Shown piece after piece: positions 9,479 through 19,699 of a DNA stretch of 24,696 nt. Position 1 is the first letter of the stretch. The number at the start of each line of letters is the position of its first letter. Below the pieces are notes generated by a model. That model ran no database searches. It was not told the DNA's origin and saw only the letters and a list, made by a program, of their open reading frames with translations. A program made the translations under genes and the position numbers. The stretch comes from Carex sylvatica. Taxonomy: Eukaryota; Streptophyta; Magnoliopsida; Poales; Cyperaceae. The stretch lies in assembly GCA_964058845.1 (NCBI GenBank), contig CAXKVR010000586.1, positions 1-24,696 on the forward strand, written 5' to 3'.

Positions 9479-11932
9479 CTTTTTAGTTAGAAAAAAAAAA
9501 AAAATTGGTATGTGTATGGTGGTGCTTCAACTGTTCTTTCCTATCATTGGTACATTGTGTTGCTATATGGTTTTTCTCATCTCCTTGCATTAATTCATTA
9601 TCTAGCTGGTGCAATTCCTAGGGTGGTTATGACTTGTAAGCAGCTGGTTGCTTTTGCTATTAGTATTAGTCTATTAGATCAAGTTTATGTATATATCCTA
9701 CTAATTTATTGTATTATTTTAAAAGATTGTAATTATTAGTAATGTTATTGCACTGTGTTTAGTGTTTAGTCATAGCAGTGTCTGTGTGTGTAGGTAGCTG
9801 TATGGACAAACTTTTATTCCACTGGAGAGGATCCGAGTAATATAAAAACCTGGCGTTATTCACGTGAGTTGAAGGGGGAACCGGTAACGAAACCGACGCA
9901 GCCGGTTACCTTTGCTTTGGATTTATGTGGTCTGAACCGGAAAGGGTACTTTCTAACCGGACCCAAACCGATAAGCTTGTTTTTTACTAAAGTTAATTGT
10001 ATTAATGATCAAATAGGATAACTGTAAGATAACTAGATTAGTTACCCAACGTTTTAGGCTTATAACTCGATAACCGCATTATATTGTGGTATATGCTCGT
10101 CATGATATCTTGTATTTTTTCATTTAGTAATTATATATTTATTTTTTAATTTATTTATAAGGATGATTCGAACATGTTTGTTTTTATTTTTTACACATTC
10201 AGGACCTTGTTTGGTGGAATTAAAATTTTTACTGTGAGTGATTTTTTTTTTCCCATGTAAACAGTCCCTTTAGGTCCATTGAACAAGCCCTCATTTTGTC
10301 TCCATTTTCATTTAGTAAGTATATATTTATTTATGAGGATTCAAATGTTTTTATTTTGTCATCTTTATTATGTCTCTATTAGCCTAAAAAAAGCTCAAAA
10401 TTATCATACAAACAGAATTTTGTTTCCTTTACATGATTGTGGGGTTTGTACAAGTGGAGAAGTTATATTTCAAGACTAGGCAACATCTTGAACGAATGCA
10501 AATTTTAAATACATGCAACCAAAATTAATAAATAGGCATCCACCTACCTCACCTCTCTTACATAAAAAATGGCTCAACCAAGTTGCACTAGTACCACCCT
10601 CTATCCCCCGCCAGTTGAGAGAAGAAAAAAAAAAAAAGAAGAAGAGTACCCATATAAGAAATAAAAGAAAATAAAAAGTATTTTTTTCTGCACCGAACAA
10701 ATCGCCGACACCATACAGGATACAGCACTCATTGGTCTGCTCTAATTACCTTGTCTATTATCTCATTTTTACCATAATGCCATTTCTGCACTACTTGGTT
10801 ACTTGGTGTGCATTTTAATTTCATACACTACTAATACACAAATATATTCTTTTAAGAATAATCATACGTACTAATAGGACCGTTGTATTTGTTTTACCAC
10901 AAGGGTTCATTGGTTACCTTTTGCTACAGATATATATAAGAGATATATATCTACTCCACATGACTAGCGGTAAATCTGTGTTACTGAAAGCTAATTAATA
11001 CACATATATATAAATCTATATGTTGAGGTAAATTTTACTATTCTTAGAAAATATATTAAACTGCAGTCTAGAGGTAGTAAATATATATATGAATAAAAAA
11101 TATATAAAAAAAATATAAAAAATATATTTCATTTGCATCCATATATACTTCAAAATGTTTATATTTATCTTCAATTGCAACTGAATTTAGCTTTCATTAG
11201 AAATAACATTATCCTAGATAGCTATAAATTTGTCCCTATATATAATGAACTAAGTGCATTATTACGTATATTTACATCGTATTTAGACTACCTTTCATCG
11301 ATATAATGTGGGCGTTTTTCTAGTAGCTACCTAATTTTCGTAAATAAACTATTGGCATAATTATAGAATCATTTATAAATAACATTAATAATTGTCTAAC
11401 TCCCACACACCACAAAAAATAAAAAGCAACGTAGATCAGGAATCCAATCCAATCATATATTTATTTTTATTATGATTGATGAAGTATTAAAATGGACAAA
11501 TTTGATTAAAGTTTGACCAGTCATTGTATATAATTTTTTTTATGATATTGCTTCAAAGTATGTTGCTTCTTACTGCCACCATTATATGCTACAAAAAAGA
11601 TAGGGGAACCTTCTTCACTTGTTAGTTGTTACATATGGATTAATTTGTAAAATTCGGGCAAAAAGAAAAGACAGGAGTACTAGCAACTAGCAAGTTGAGT
11701 TGCATCACTGCACCATAAAGAGAGACACATAAAAATCATGAGTGCAATGCTATCCGCATGCATTCAAGCAATGCAAAACACAGCATAGCGCAAGTAAACA
11801 TTCTCCTAAACAAACAAAGCATGCAACTAGTAGATTACAAGTTTACAACCAACAAATCAAGGGATAATTAAATATCCTAATCAACACCACATTTCAATTA
11901 ATTTCTAATGCACACAATCATACACAAACTAA
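9479..11932. other. Convergent intergenic region between the two WRC genes
   Basis: This region holds both 3' ends. No further gene is supported; the short open frames here show no domains. An A-run (9490-9504) lies just after the stop of copy A. A cluster of ACCGG/CCGGT motifs sits at about 9880-9975. A short inverted-repeat candidate is at 10202-10292. The rest is AT-rich. Polyadenylation sites could not be fixed by eye. Confidence 0.5.
10202..10292. mobile_element. Short (about 90 bp) inverted-repeat element candidate
   Basis: The left end AGGACCTTGTTTGGTGGA faces TCCATTGAACAAGCCCT at the right, an imperfect inverted pair. Size and CTTGTT-type ends suggest a very short MITE relic. Borders are approximate and the match is weak. 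Confidence 0.3.
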
Positions 11933-13347
11933 TTAATGGGCGCCATCTTCATCATCGAACAAGCTGCTGATAGATCGGGCCTTCATGGGTGGTACAATGT
12001 TTCTCTTCTTTCTCACGGCAATATCGACTGATCCACTTTCAGACAAGTTTCTCTTGTTCTCAGTGCAACCCAATTGACCTCGACTCGCATTATAACTCAT
12101 GTTGCGCATCCTCCCTTTTCCAAGATGGTGTTCACATAACAAGTAACCGACAAGTGTTGGCTGACAGCACCGCCATCCCCTACCATTCACACGACTACAC
12201 CTTGACCCCTCTACTAGCACGGTCGAATTGCGCATTGTTTTCTTCTCTTTTACAACCACAGTTTTGCCTTCTTTTTGCTTGTTTCTCATCATAGTGCAAT
12301 TGGGTTTTCCCTGATCTCTGTCTTGACAGTCAGTTGTCCTTCAAGTGAAAGGAAATTGTAATAAGTTGTATTTTATAAACTTTTACTTATTAATCTTATA
12401 TTGTTCAGTGATATTGATGCCCACTTACATTTTCTTTTCTTTTTTCTTTCTTATAAAATAATGTATAATGCATAGAAGTAGCGCTATTACAGGACTGGCT
12501 AAAAGAGGTGCAGCAGTGCATGTGACTTTAAGAGTGAAAGATGGGGATGGTGGATATATCATATATGTATATGTGTGTATGTATGTATGTCTAAATGAAT
12601 GGATGGGATGGTGTGATTGATGGGTGCAAGCTGTAATGTAGGATATTAGCAATGCTAATAACTGGGGATGCTTTGCTGCTCACCCCTCAACCTTTTTTTT
12701 TTTTTTTATCTGTCTAATTTTAATTTAATACTCACCTGATCACTTGTGAAATATATAAAACAAAATGTCTCTTAAATAATCAATCACACTCTAAAAATCT
12801 TGATAATTAAATTATAAATACCTGTTTGCAATACTGACTTGTGCATTATTTCTTCTAGATTCAACGGCGCTTTCACTTTCACCCCCTTTCTTCTCTTGAT
12901 CAGCTTCCTCTTTCTTCAACAAGAACTGAAACAAAACAAAACAAATCAAATCAATAAATCCCATCACAAAATTAAAATAAGTGACATGAAAACCTAATGA
13001 GTCCCCATTTGGGCCAAATTTGCACCCTTTGAGAAACCCCTCAAGAAGAAAGAGCAATGGTGCAACAGATCTAGAAGACAAGAATGGAGATTAGAAGGAA
13101 TTACCTGAGCAGGAGAGAGAGAAGTAGAGGATGGAGGAGAGAAACTGGAGGAAGCATGAGAAATTGTTGGGAGGAGATACACATTTGGGTGCAACACTTG
13201 TTCGATTTTCACTGGAGCACTGTCTCCGGCGTTTTGCTCTGTTGTAGAATCCATTTTTGGGGCTAAGAGAGATATAGTACTAGCAGGAGATGGATCAGAG
13301 GAGGAAATCAGAGGTGGGAATGGGAGAGGTCGACCCCGGATCCTCAT
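11933..13347 (-). CDS. WRC-domain zinc-finger protein, three exons, 250 aa (WRC copy B)
   Basis: On the minus strand the exons are 13347-13105, 12925-12822 and 12338-11933. Introns are 179 and 483 nt, GT-AG, phases 0 and 2, the same as copy A. The N-terminus MRIRGRPLPFPPL differs from copy A at one residue. The middle is Ser/Pro-rich, then charged (FLLKKEEADQEKK, coded by exon 2). WRC zinc ligands are C163, C173, C184 and H187 (CSRVNGRGWRC, LLCEHH); an extra Cys, C174, follows directly after C173. GCTENKRN and the C-terminal KARSISSLFDDE follow. There is no QLQ domain. It is probably a nuclear DNA- or protein-binding factor of unknown function. A second acceptor (AG before 12317) is also in frame and would remove 7 residues; I chose 12338 for its better pyrimidine tract and its agreement with copy A. 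Confidence 0.85.
12564..12591. repeat. TATG/TG-rich microsatellite in intron 2 of WRC copy B
   Basis: A run of TATG and TG units interrupts the intron. Copy A has none at the matching place, which partly explains the longer intron 2 of copy B. Confidence 0.7.
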
Positions 13348-13406
13348 GGGGGAGGCGGTGAGGAGAGAGAGAGATGGGATTGGGAGAGAGAGATGGCGTG
13401 GTAGAT

Positions 13407-13429
13407 GAGAGAGAGAGAGAGAGAGAGAG
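13407..13429. repeat. (GA)n tract in the 5' region of WRC copy B
   Basis: An uninterrupted GA dinucleotide run reads as CT on the coding strand, between the shared 17-bp element and the start codon. GA/CT tracts are common in plant core promoters and 5' UTRs, where they can bind GAGA-type factors. Copy A has only a looser C/T-rich leader here. Confidence 0.8.
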
Positions 13430-13440
13430 GGGGGTTGAGA

Positions 13441-13457
13441 TTTTGGGAGAGTGCAAA
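13441..13457 (-). promoter_or_regulatory. 17-bp element shared by both WRC gene 5' regions (copy B)
   Basis: On the minus strand this reads TTTGCACTCTCCCAAAA, identical to 8147-8163. It lies 93 nt before the copy B start codon. Sequence around it has diverged apart from C/T richness, which suggests constraint or recent duplication. Confidence 0.55.
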
Positions 13458-14540
13458 AACCCTGGCCCGCTCAAAAAGGCCTAAAAAATTAGAGCAGCTT
13501 CACTTTCTCCGTTTCTCGTTTGCATATTTTATTAGTTTTTATGTTAAAGATTTACATTGCAGTTTTTATGGGACCCCAATTTGCACCTAACATTTTGCAC
13601 AACAGTTTTTATGGGTCGCATGCTATGTAAAGGAATGCTCGCACGAGGTGGACGATGTCGCGAAAGGGAGGTTGAGTCGTGAAATTGCACATAAGGAGGT
13701 TTAATTAGGTGAGTTTTGTACGGAGAGAGAAAGGAGTCAGAAGGAGGAGGTGGTCATAGCGCTATTCAATTTTAATAAAAAAATATCTCTGTTACCCCTC
13801 TCTCTCTCTCTCTCTATTTCTCAGGATCTAATCACTAGCGTGAAAATTAAAGAAAATTGAACGGTGAAAAAAGTGATAACATATTCTATCCTTAACTACT
13901 GATAGCATTCTAGTCATACTCAAAAAAATATTGTACACTCGTACCTATAGTTATGATAGTTACGTTTTTTAAAAGGAAAGACTTGATGAGTATATGTAGA
14001 ATTAATATCACAAAAATTATATTAATTGCACTTATAACTTATAAATTATGTAGTTCGCTTAAAATAAATTTACGTAAATAAAATTTTCACATGTAATGTC
14101 TATATTGACAAAAAAAAAAAAATGAAAATGCCAAAGATATTAGCTTGTTGATTGTATTAATTTTTATTTTAACTTAATCAAAACTAATTAGTTTATTCTA
14201 TTGTTTTCAATTTGAAAGTAAATGAGATATTTTGCCTCGCCATCATATATATGAATTAGTTTACAAATTTGAAAAGAAATGAGCCTTTATGATTTCTTAT
14301 TATTTAAAAAAAATACTTGTTTTCAATTTAATCTGTACATTATCACTCCATACAGGTAACAATGACGTAGTTTATTAATTCTAATAAATCATATTCTTTG
14401 TGTATAAATGAAGATGGTAAATTGGGGTACCACTTAGTTTTATTTAAAAAAATATTCCATGTGCATGGACAAACAGGTGCTCAAAGCATTTTTCAATTAA
14501 AGGGCACTATTGTCTTGCTAACTGTAGCATATCCTATTAC
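13458..14540. other. Upstream flank of WRC copy B, no gene recognised
   Basis: CAGTTTTTATGGG occurs twice (13560-13572 and 13603-13615) as a short direct repeat. A (CT)n run lies at about 13797-13816. An A-run lies at about 14110-14122. No coding region is supported. Confidence 0.5.
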
Positions 14541-14544
14541 CTAT

Positions 14545-14745
14545 AGATGGGTTTAGGGTGCACCCGGTGTATAAAGAATCTGAAGGAGTTGCACTGCATC
14601 CTATGAGAGATGGTGCAGTTGCATTGCAATACATGGATGGACATTGGACAGGAAGAAGCCCGATCGTTATCACGTGACCTAGCTGTGAGCCTGTGATCCG
14701 GTAAACTCGGGTGCACCCGGTTTACGGGTACAGCCATCCCATAAA
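14545..14745. repeat. Pair of GGGTGCACCCGG palindromic motifs, possible small element
   Basis: GGGTGCACCCGG occurs at about 14559-14570 and again at about 14710-14721, each with the self-complementary core GGGTGCACCC. Outside them, ATGGGTTTA on the left faces a looser counterpart near CCATCCCATAAAC on the right. This may be a degenerate inverted-repeat element of about 200 bp, but ends and target duplication are not clear. Confidence 0.3.
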
Positions 14746-14785
14746 CTAGGATTAGTCTGATTTTAGTATATTTTCTGGTGTGGAT

Positions 14786-14829
14786 GTGATACTGCGTCAA
14801 TTCAAAAAAAAAAAAAAAGTGATACTGCG
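14786..14829 (+). mobile_element. Tail-only retroposon scar: 11-bp direct repeats around 22 nt ending in poly-A
   Basis: GTGATACTGCG at 14786-14796 is repeated exactly at 14819-14829. Between the copies is only TCAATTC followed by about 15 A residues. Flanking direct repeats of this length next to a poly-A tail are the mark of target-primed reverse transcription by a LINE machinery, so I read this as an extreme 5'-truncated LINE or SINE insertion. Confidence 0.65.
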
Positions 14830-16170
14830 AGTGAATCGAACCGAATCGAGTTCAATTTAATTTAAATTAATTTTGAACTGAACTAGTTTGAAATTAAAGT
14901 AGAATTTTGAACTAAAAAAGAAGAGTTCGAGTTTGATTCGGTGCGATTCTAACTAGCTTTAAACTGAATTGGCTTGAAATTGAAACATAGTTATAACTAA
15001 AAAGAAGAATTTTGAACCAAATAAGACTCAGTTTGAGTTCAATTCAAGCTAATTTCGAACCAAATTAAATTAAATTTGTTTCAAAACTGAATTAGTTTGA
15101 TTCGTTTCGAACTGAACTTCTTTTTCGAATAAAATTTAATTAAATCACAAGCTATGAGCTTTTGGTGCAGCTTTTGTTATGTGGGTTCTGAAATTAATTT
15201 TTGGGTCCGAAATATTAAAAGTGGATAAACACAAATATTGATGAAGTACCATCAATTTGTCATTTTGTTGACATTGGAATTAATTAAGTGCCAGACGGCA
15301 ATTTAGAGCGGACCCGGTAGGGCCCTTGGCTCTACCCGACCCAATAGCGGATCTGTTCTGGTCGATGTATCAATGGGCCATGTCAAGCCAGTTGACAGGT
15401 CGGGTCGAACTCAGGCGTTGGATCAACCACATAACTTTTCCAGCTCGGTTTTTCCATGTATATTAATTTAATAGTATTATTGTTATCGTTGTTTTTAAGT
15501 AAATTATTTTCTTACGTGTTATTTATATTATGATTTATGAATACTTAAATTATTTAATTTTTATGGCGTATTTATATATATTTAAATATATTATTGGTAC
15601 AAATTTAATTATTGATAATGGCTTGGGTTGACGGCTACAAACGAATCAAACCAAATCAAACTTACTTTAGTTTGAGTTTGAGTTCGAATAAGATTCGAAC
15701 CGATCTGGTTTGATTTGTTTCAGAACAAACTTCAATCAAACGAGTTAATTGTGAAACTTTTTTCGAAGCGAAGTCAATTGAATCACAAACTATGAGCTTT
15801 TTTTTACAGCCTTAACGCCCTTAGTTATTTTTTGAAAATTAGATAGCTCAAACTAAGCATTGCATTGGATCTTATCTGATTATATCAGGTCTATTTGTAC
15901 CAATTTAAAATGAAACCTTGATTTTGCACTGAGTCACTGGCGTTGCTCTAATTTGAACGGTACATATTAATTTGAGATTTGAACCTAAATAATTCGTGAA
16001 CTAATTTCGAATGAACTATACCCAGTTTGAGTTTGAATAAGATTCGAACCGAACTGGTTTGATTTGTTTCAGAATGAATTTCAATCAAATGAGTTAATTG
16101 TGAATTTTTTTTCGAATCAAAATCAATCGAATCACAAACTACGAACTTTTTTGACAGACCTAGTTGAGCC
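14830..16170. repeat. Decayed repeat array with TTCGAACCGA-type motifs
   Basis: A segment of about 145 bp at 15669-15813 recurs at 16023-16163: AAGATTCGAACCGA, then TGGTTTGATTTGTTTCAGAA, then GAGTTAATTGTGAA, then AATCACAAACTA. A more diverged copy lies near 15010-15170. The copies are direct repeats and end in similar GAGCTTTT/GAACTTTT tracts followed by ACAG. A more GC-rich piece at about 15300-15420 separates them. No coding capacity; the family was not recognised. Confidence 0.55.
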
Positions 16171-17031
16171 TAATCAAGCAATTAATTTTATGCAAGTTCT
16201 ATCAATATAATTTTTTTTTTCGTTAGATAAAAATTGAGAGTAAAATTTTATAATTTTAAATATTCACATTAAATATTTCAGTCGAGTTTCAGACCTACAA
16301 CTCTGATGACATCATCTAGTTACTGGATCAAAGGCTGATTTTCCTTTTAACAAACTATATATAATCAAACCACCGAACTGCAAATATTCACACAATAATC
16401 TTTTACTCGAGTTTGGGATAGACCTTGTAACTTGCACACGAAAAAAATATCATAATTAATAAAAATTAATTAAAAGAATTGGTTATGCGATCAATATATC
16501 TTATTAATTAAGTTGATATAATGGTATCTTCTTGTATTGTAGATATAGATTTAATATTCAGTCTTGCCATAAAAATAAAAACTAGCATTAATTTAGTGAC
16601 AAAGATACATAATCTCTATGCGAGATCTCCAATTTTTATTAAAAAAGAAAAAACATTCAGTCTCGCCATTTCCAACTAATTGCTCCCAAGATTTTTGGCA
16701 TTTTTAGTTGGTCGACTTTAATTATAGGTCCATAATAAAGGTGGTTTTGCAAATTTAATGCTACTGAAAACGATTTTTTATCAAGTATGTCAGTGGTCCA
16801 CACGGGAAACAAACAAATCTTTTCTGTTTAGCAACAAAAATCGCATACCGAATCATAATTACAAATAAATATATTGTCTTTATATTAATGTTTAACGGAT
16901 CGAGCTAATCTCGTTTTCGTTACATAATTATATATTTATATATATAGGATTTAAATCATCAAGTACAGAGTTGACTTTCTATATCCGAAGAGGCAACTCT
17001 AATTAAAGTGCAAAATATATACACTGTTTTA
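16171..17031. other. AT-rich intergenic sequence, nothing recognised
   Basis: No coding region, RNA gene or clear repeat is visible here. Confidence 0.55.
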
Positions 17032-17147
17032 GGGGTAAATATTTCAAGAGAGCAGTTTTGGCTTCATACAAAACACAAATTATTGAACAGCTAGCACTAC
17101 TGTATAAAGTTATAAAGTCAAAACTACTCTGTTAAAATCTCTACCCC
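17032..17147. mobile_element. 116-bp mini foldback element (GGGGTA...TACCCC)
   Basis: The first about 34 bases (GGGGTAAATATTTC...GTTTTGGCTT) face an imperfect inverted copy at the other end (AAGTCAAAACTAC...CTCTACCCC). Around two-thirds or more of positions pair, including the terminal GGGGTA/TACCCC and AGTTTTG/CAAAACT. Flanks GTTTTA and ATTTTA may hide a short target duplication. It is non-coding and fits a very short MITE. Confidence 0.5.
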
Positions 17148-17240
17148 ATTTTAACCTTTTTGTTAGTGCTCAAGGGCTTTAAAGTTGATGCATTGGAGAG
17201 TTATGATATCGCATATTGTATTGCACTATATATATAGAGA

Positions 17241-17668
17241 GAGGTTGGCTACTATGCTTATATATATAAGCATATTCCCACATATATTTATAACTTATTT
17301 TTGTGTTTCCAATATCTAAATGATCGATCTGAACCGTTAGATGTGATCTCTATATTGAAATATGCTTGGAGACCAAATTTTACATTTTTCTAATTTTTTT
17401 ACTATTTATTAAGCCACTTTGAAAATCGTTGATCCAACAGTGACTTAACAAAACAGTAAAATCAGAAGCCACCGTTGAATTAGCGATTTTCAAATTGGCT
17501 TAATAAATAGTAAACAAATTCAGAAAAATGTAAAATTTGGTCTCCAAGTACATTTCAATATAGAGATTACATCTAACGGTTCAGATCGACCATTTGGACA
17601 TTAGAAACACAAAAATGAGTTATAAGCATATGTGGGGATATGCTTATATAAGCATAGTAGCCAACCTC
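17241..17668. mobile_element. Foldback MITE, copy 2 (GAGGTTGG...CCAACCTC)
   Basis: This 428-bp near-perfect palindrome is highly similar to 4460-4883 throughout both arms. It is preceded by (TA)n(GA)n and followed by a long (TA)n, again a microsatellite setting. Arm-specific differences (TCTAAAT in the left arms against TCCAAAT, read on the other strand, in the right arms) put it in the same orientation as copy 1, yet its central 25 bp (17444-17468) are the exact reverse complement of the centre of copy 1. No coding capacity. Confidence 0.85.
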
Positions 17669-17730
17669 TATATATATATATATATATTGTTTGCGACAGC
17701 ACGTACTATTATATATATATATATATACAC
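17669..17730. repeat. (TA)n microsatellites
   Basis: Two TA runs, separated by a short stretch with GACAGCACGTACTA, follow the foldback element directly. Confidence 0.85.
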
Positions 17731-19690
17731 CAAGTTATTAGCTAACTAATCTGCAGCAATTCCCATTAATTTGTATAGAAGCGATTACATGCAAAGGTAT
17801 AATAAACTATATTAGTAAGTTAAGTGAAAAAACTATAGCATCTTGATCTACTAATAATACTAAAAGTGTTAGAGGCCACTTTGTTTGAAATCCTATAGGA
17901 AAAATCTTATAAATATATAAAGGTTGAAATACTTGACCCTCCATTCTAATCTCAAAAAATGCAATTAACTTGAGTCTTATAATTATGTAGAAATTTTTTT
18001 TTAGTGAAATATAATTATGTAAAAGTACTTAACAACATCGGCATCCTCACGGATAGTCCCGTCTGCAAGAAATATTCTACATGCCAAATAATTTGGGCCG
18101 AATTAATTATATATTAAGATATTGGGCTGGATATATATATTATGGGTCTAGTGATCTGCTATAATTTCTAGATAAGTTTCTCTGAAGTGGTGCGATTGAA
18201 TAGGTGCATCTGAACTGATACATATGCTTTATAAATATGCAGTGATCTGTTCATTTTTTGGCATGTCATTATTATGTTCACTTCATTTTTAGAAAATGAG
18301 AGAGAGAGAGAGAAAGGGTTGTCAGTTCGGTACTAGCATACCGAATTATAGTAATTTGTCAACATGTTTGTGTGGATACTAATAGAGACGCAACTGCTGT
18401 CGCTGGTGCGTATATCTGACACGGAGAAGGAGAAGAAGAGGACAATTGCTGGAACGACTAGATGAAGATATCCACTGCGCGTCTAGTGGTAAACTTTATA
18501 TAAATCTTGGAATTAGTTTTATACATAGATTATGAATTTCGGATAGTGAACAAATCTTGAACTTATTGAAATTATTGCACATATAACCTATCCAAAATCT
18601 CAACACCGTTGACAATAGAAATACCCTAAAAAATAACAATTTCTGTCGATTTACCCTCAGCAATAGTCATTTTTTACCCACTCGGATAGACAGATACTCA
18701 CATATTCTTATAGCGAGAGAGAAACATAGTAAGTTCAACTTGTAATTATTTGCTGAGTGAGAAATAAAACAAGTGTATTTAAATTAGGAGTGTCAAAATT
18801 AAGCTATGACACAGCTTGTGTGTGTTAGTTTGTAATAATTTAGAAGTCAATAATAGGATAATTTATCATAAAACTTTGTTTATGAATTGAGTGATTAATA
18901 AACTGTCATTTTGTTGCCCTGAGTATTATTGTATTTATGAATTATTTCTTTTAATGACTAGAGTCAATAACTGAAATTGTGAAACTTTGTAATATAGATG
19001 ATATATATTCTTAAAAGTTTCTAACCAATGTAATTAGCAGGAACACTAATTAACCATTACAAGGTTAGTATGTGGATTAAAAGATAGTTAAGTTTTACAA
19101 ATCTTTTGACAAGAGATGTCATTTTAATCACATAGATACATGTTTCAGGAACATGGTATTTGATAAATCCCGAATAAAATATTAAATAAAATTGTCTTCG
19201 TATCATTAATGTTTTCATTCAGTATTAAGTTCCAAAGTATGAGGTATTCATCTTTTCTACTAAGAAATATGTATGTGTGATTGTTATGTAACGCTGTCGG
19301 TAAAACGCAGTTACAACAGTAGTTCTTCGGTATACATAGCTTAGCTGAGGTAGTGATGGTTTACCAAAAGGACTATTGTCTCTCATATCTCTATACGAGT
19401 TATAGTATGACTGGGCCCCTTGATAGAGTAAGGTCATCTGCTAGCGGTATAATTGCAAGAGTAATTATATTTGATAATCTGCTCAAGATCAATAAAAGAT
19501 TAAGTTTGCAAGGATGACACAAACCTACATTGAAACTGATCTGATAGCTATAAGACAAAATAATTAACACGAGTAAAACATATTACTTGATCATGGTATT
19601 GTACAGTACAGCATCATCTGTGTAATTGGATGGTCATAGTGCAGATATCAGATGCCTCCTATGATTATAGAAGTTAAAACAGTTTTTAAT
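17731..19690. other. Intergenic, no gene recognised
   Basis: The stretch is AT-rich. It includes a minimal insertion scar at 17978-18021 and a GA run at about 18298-18313. Open frames here, including one on the minus strand at about 19225-19437, show no domain or codon signal I can support. Confidence 0.5.
17978..18021 (-). mobile_element. Minimal insertion scar: 12-bp direct repeats around an A9 tail (minus strand)
   Basis: TATAATTATGTA at 17978-17989 is repeated at 18010-18021. Read on the minus strand, the 20 nt between the copies contain TTTCACT followed by nine A residues and then TTTC, which may belong to a longer, one-mismatch direct repeat. It has the same layout as 14786-14829 and 23492-23540. 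The AT-rich repeat makes chance harder to exclude. Confidence 0.4.
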
Positions 19691-19699
19691 TCTATTTAC

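Noticed and set aside
9291..9739. Open frames overlapping and following the end of WRC copy A
   Set aside because: They are out of frame with the WRC exon or run through its 3' region and A-run; hydrophobic look only, with no family recognised.
11989..12294. Open frame of about 101 codons on the + strand
   Set aside because: It is the antisense of the WRC exon of copy B; the real coding strand is fixed by the zinc-finger residues and splice sites.
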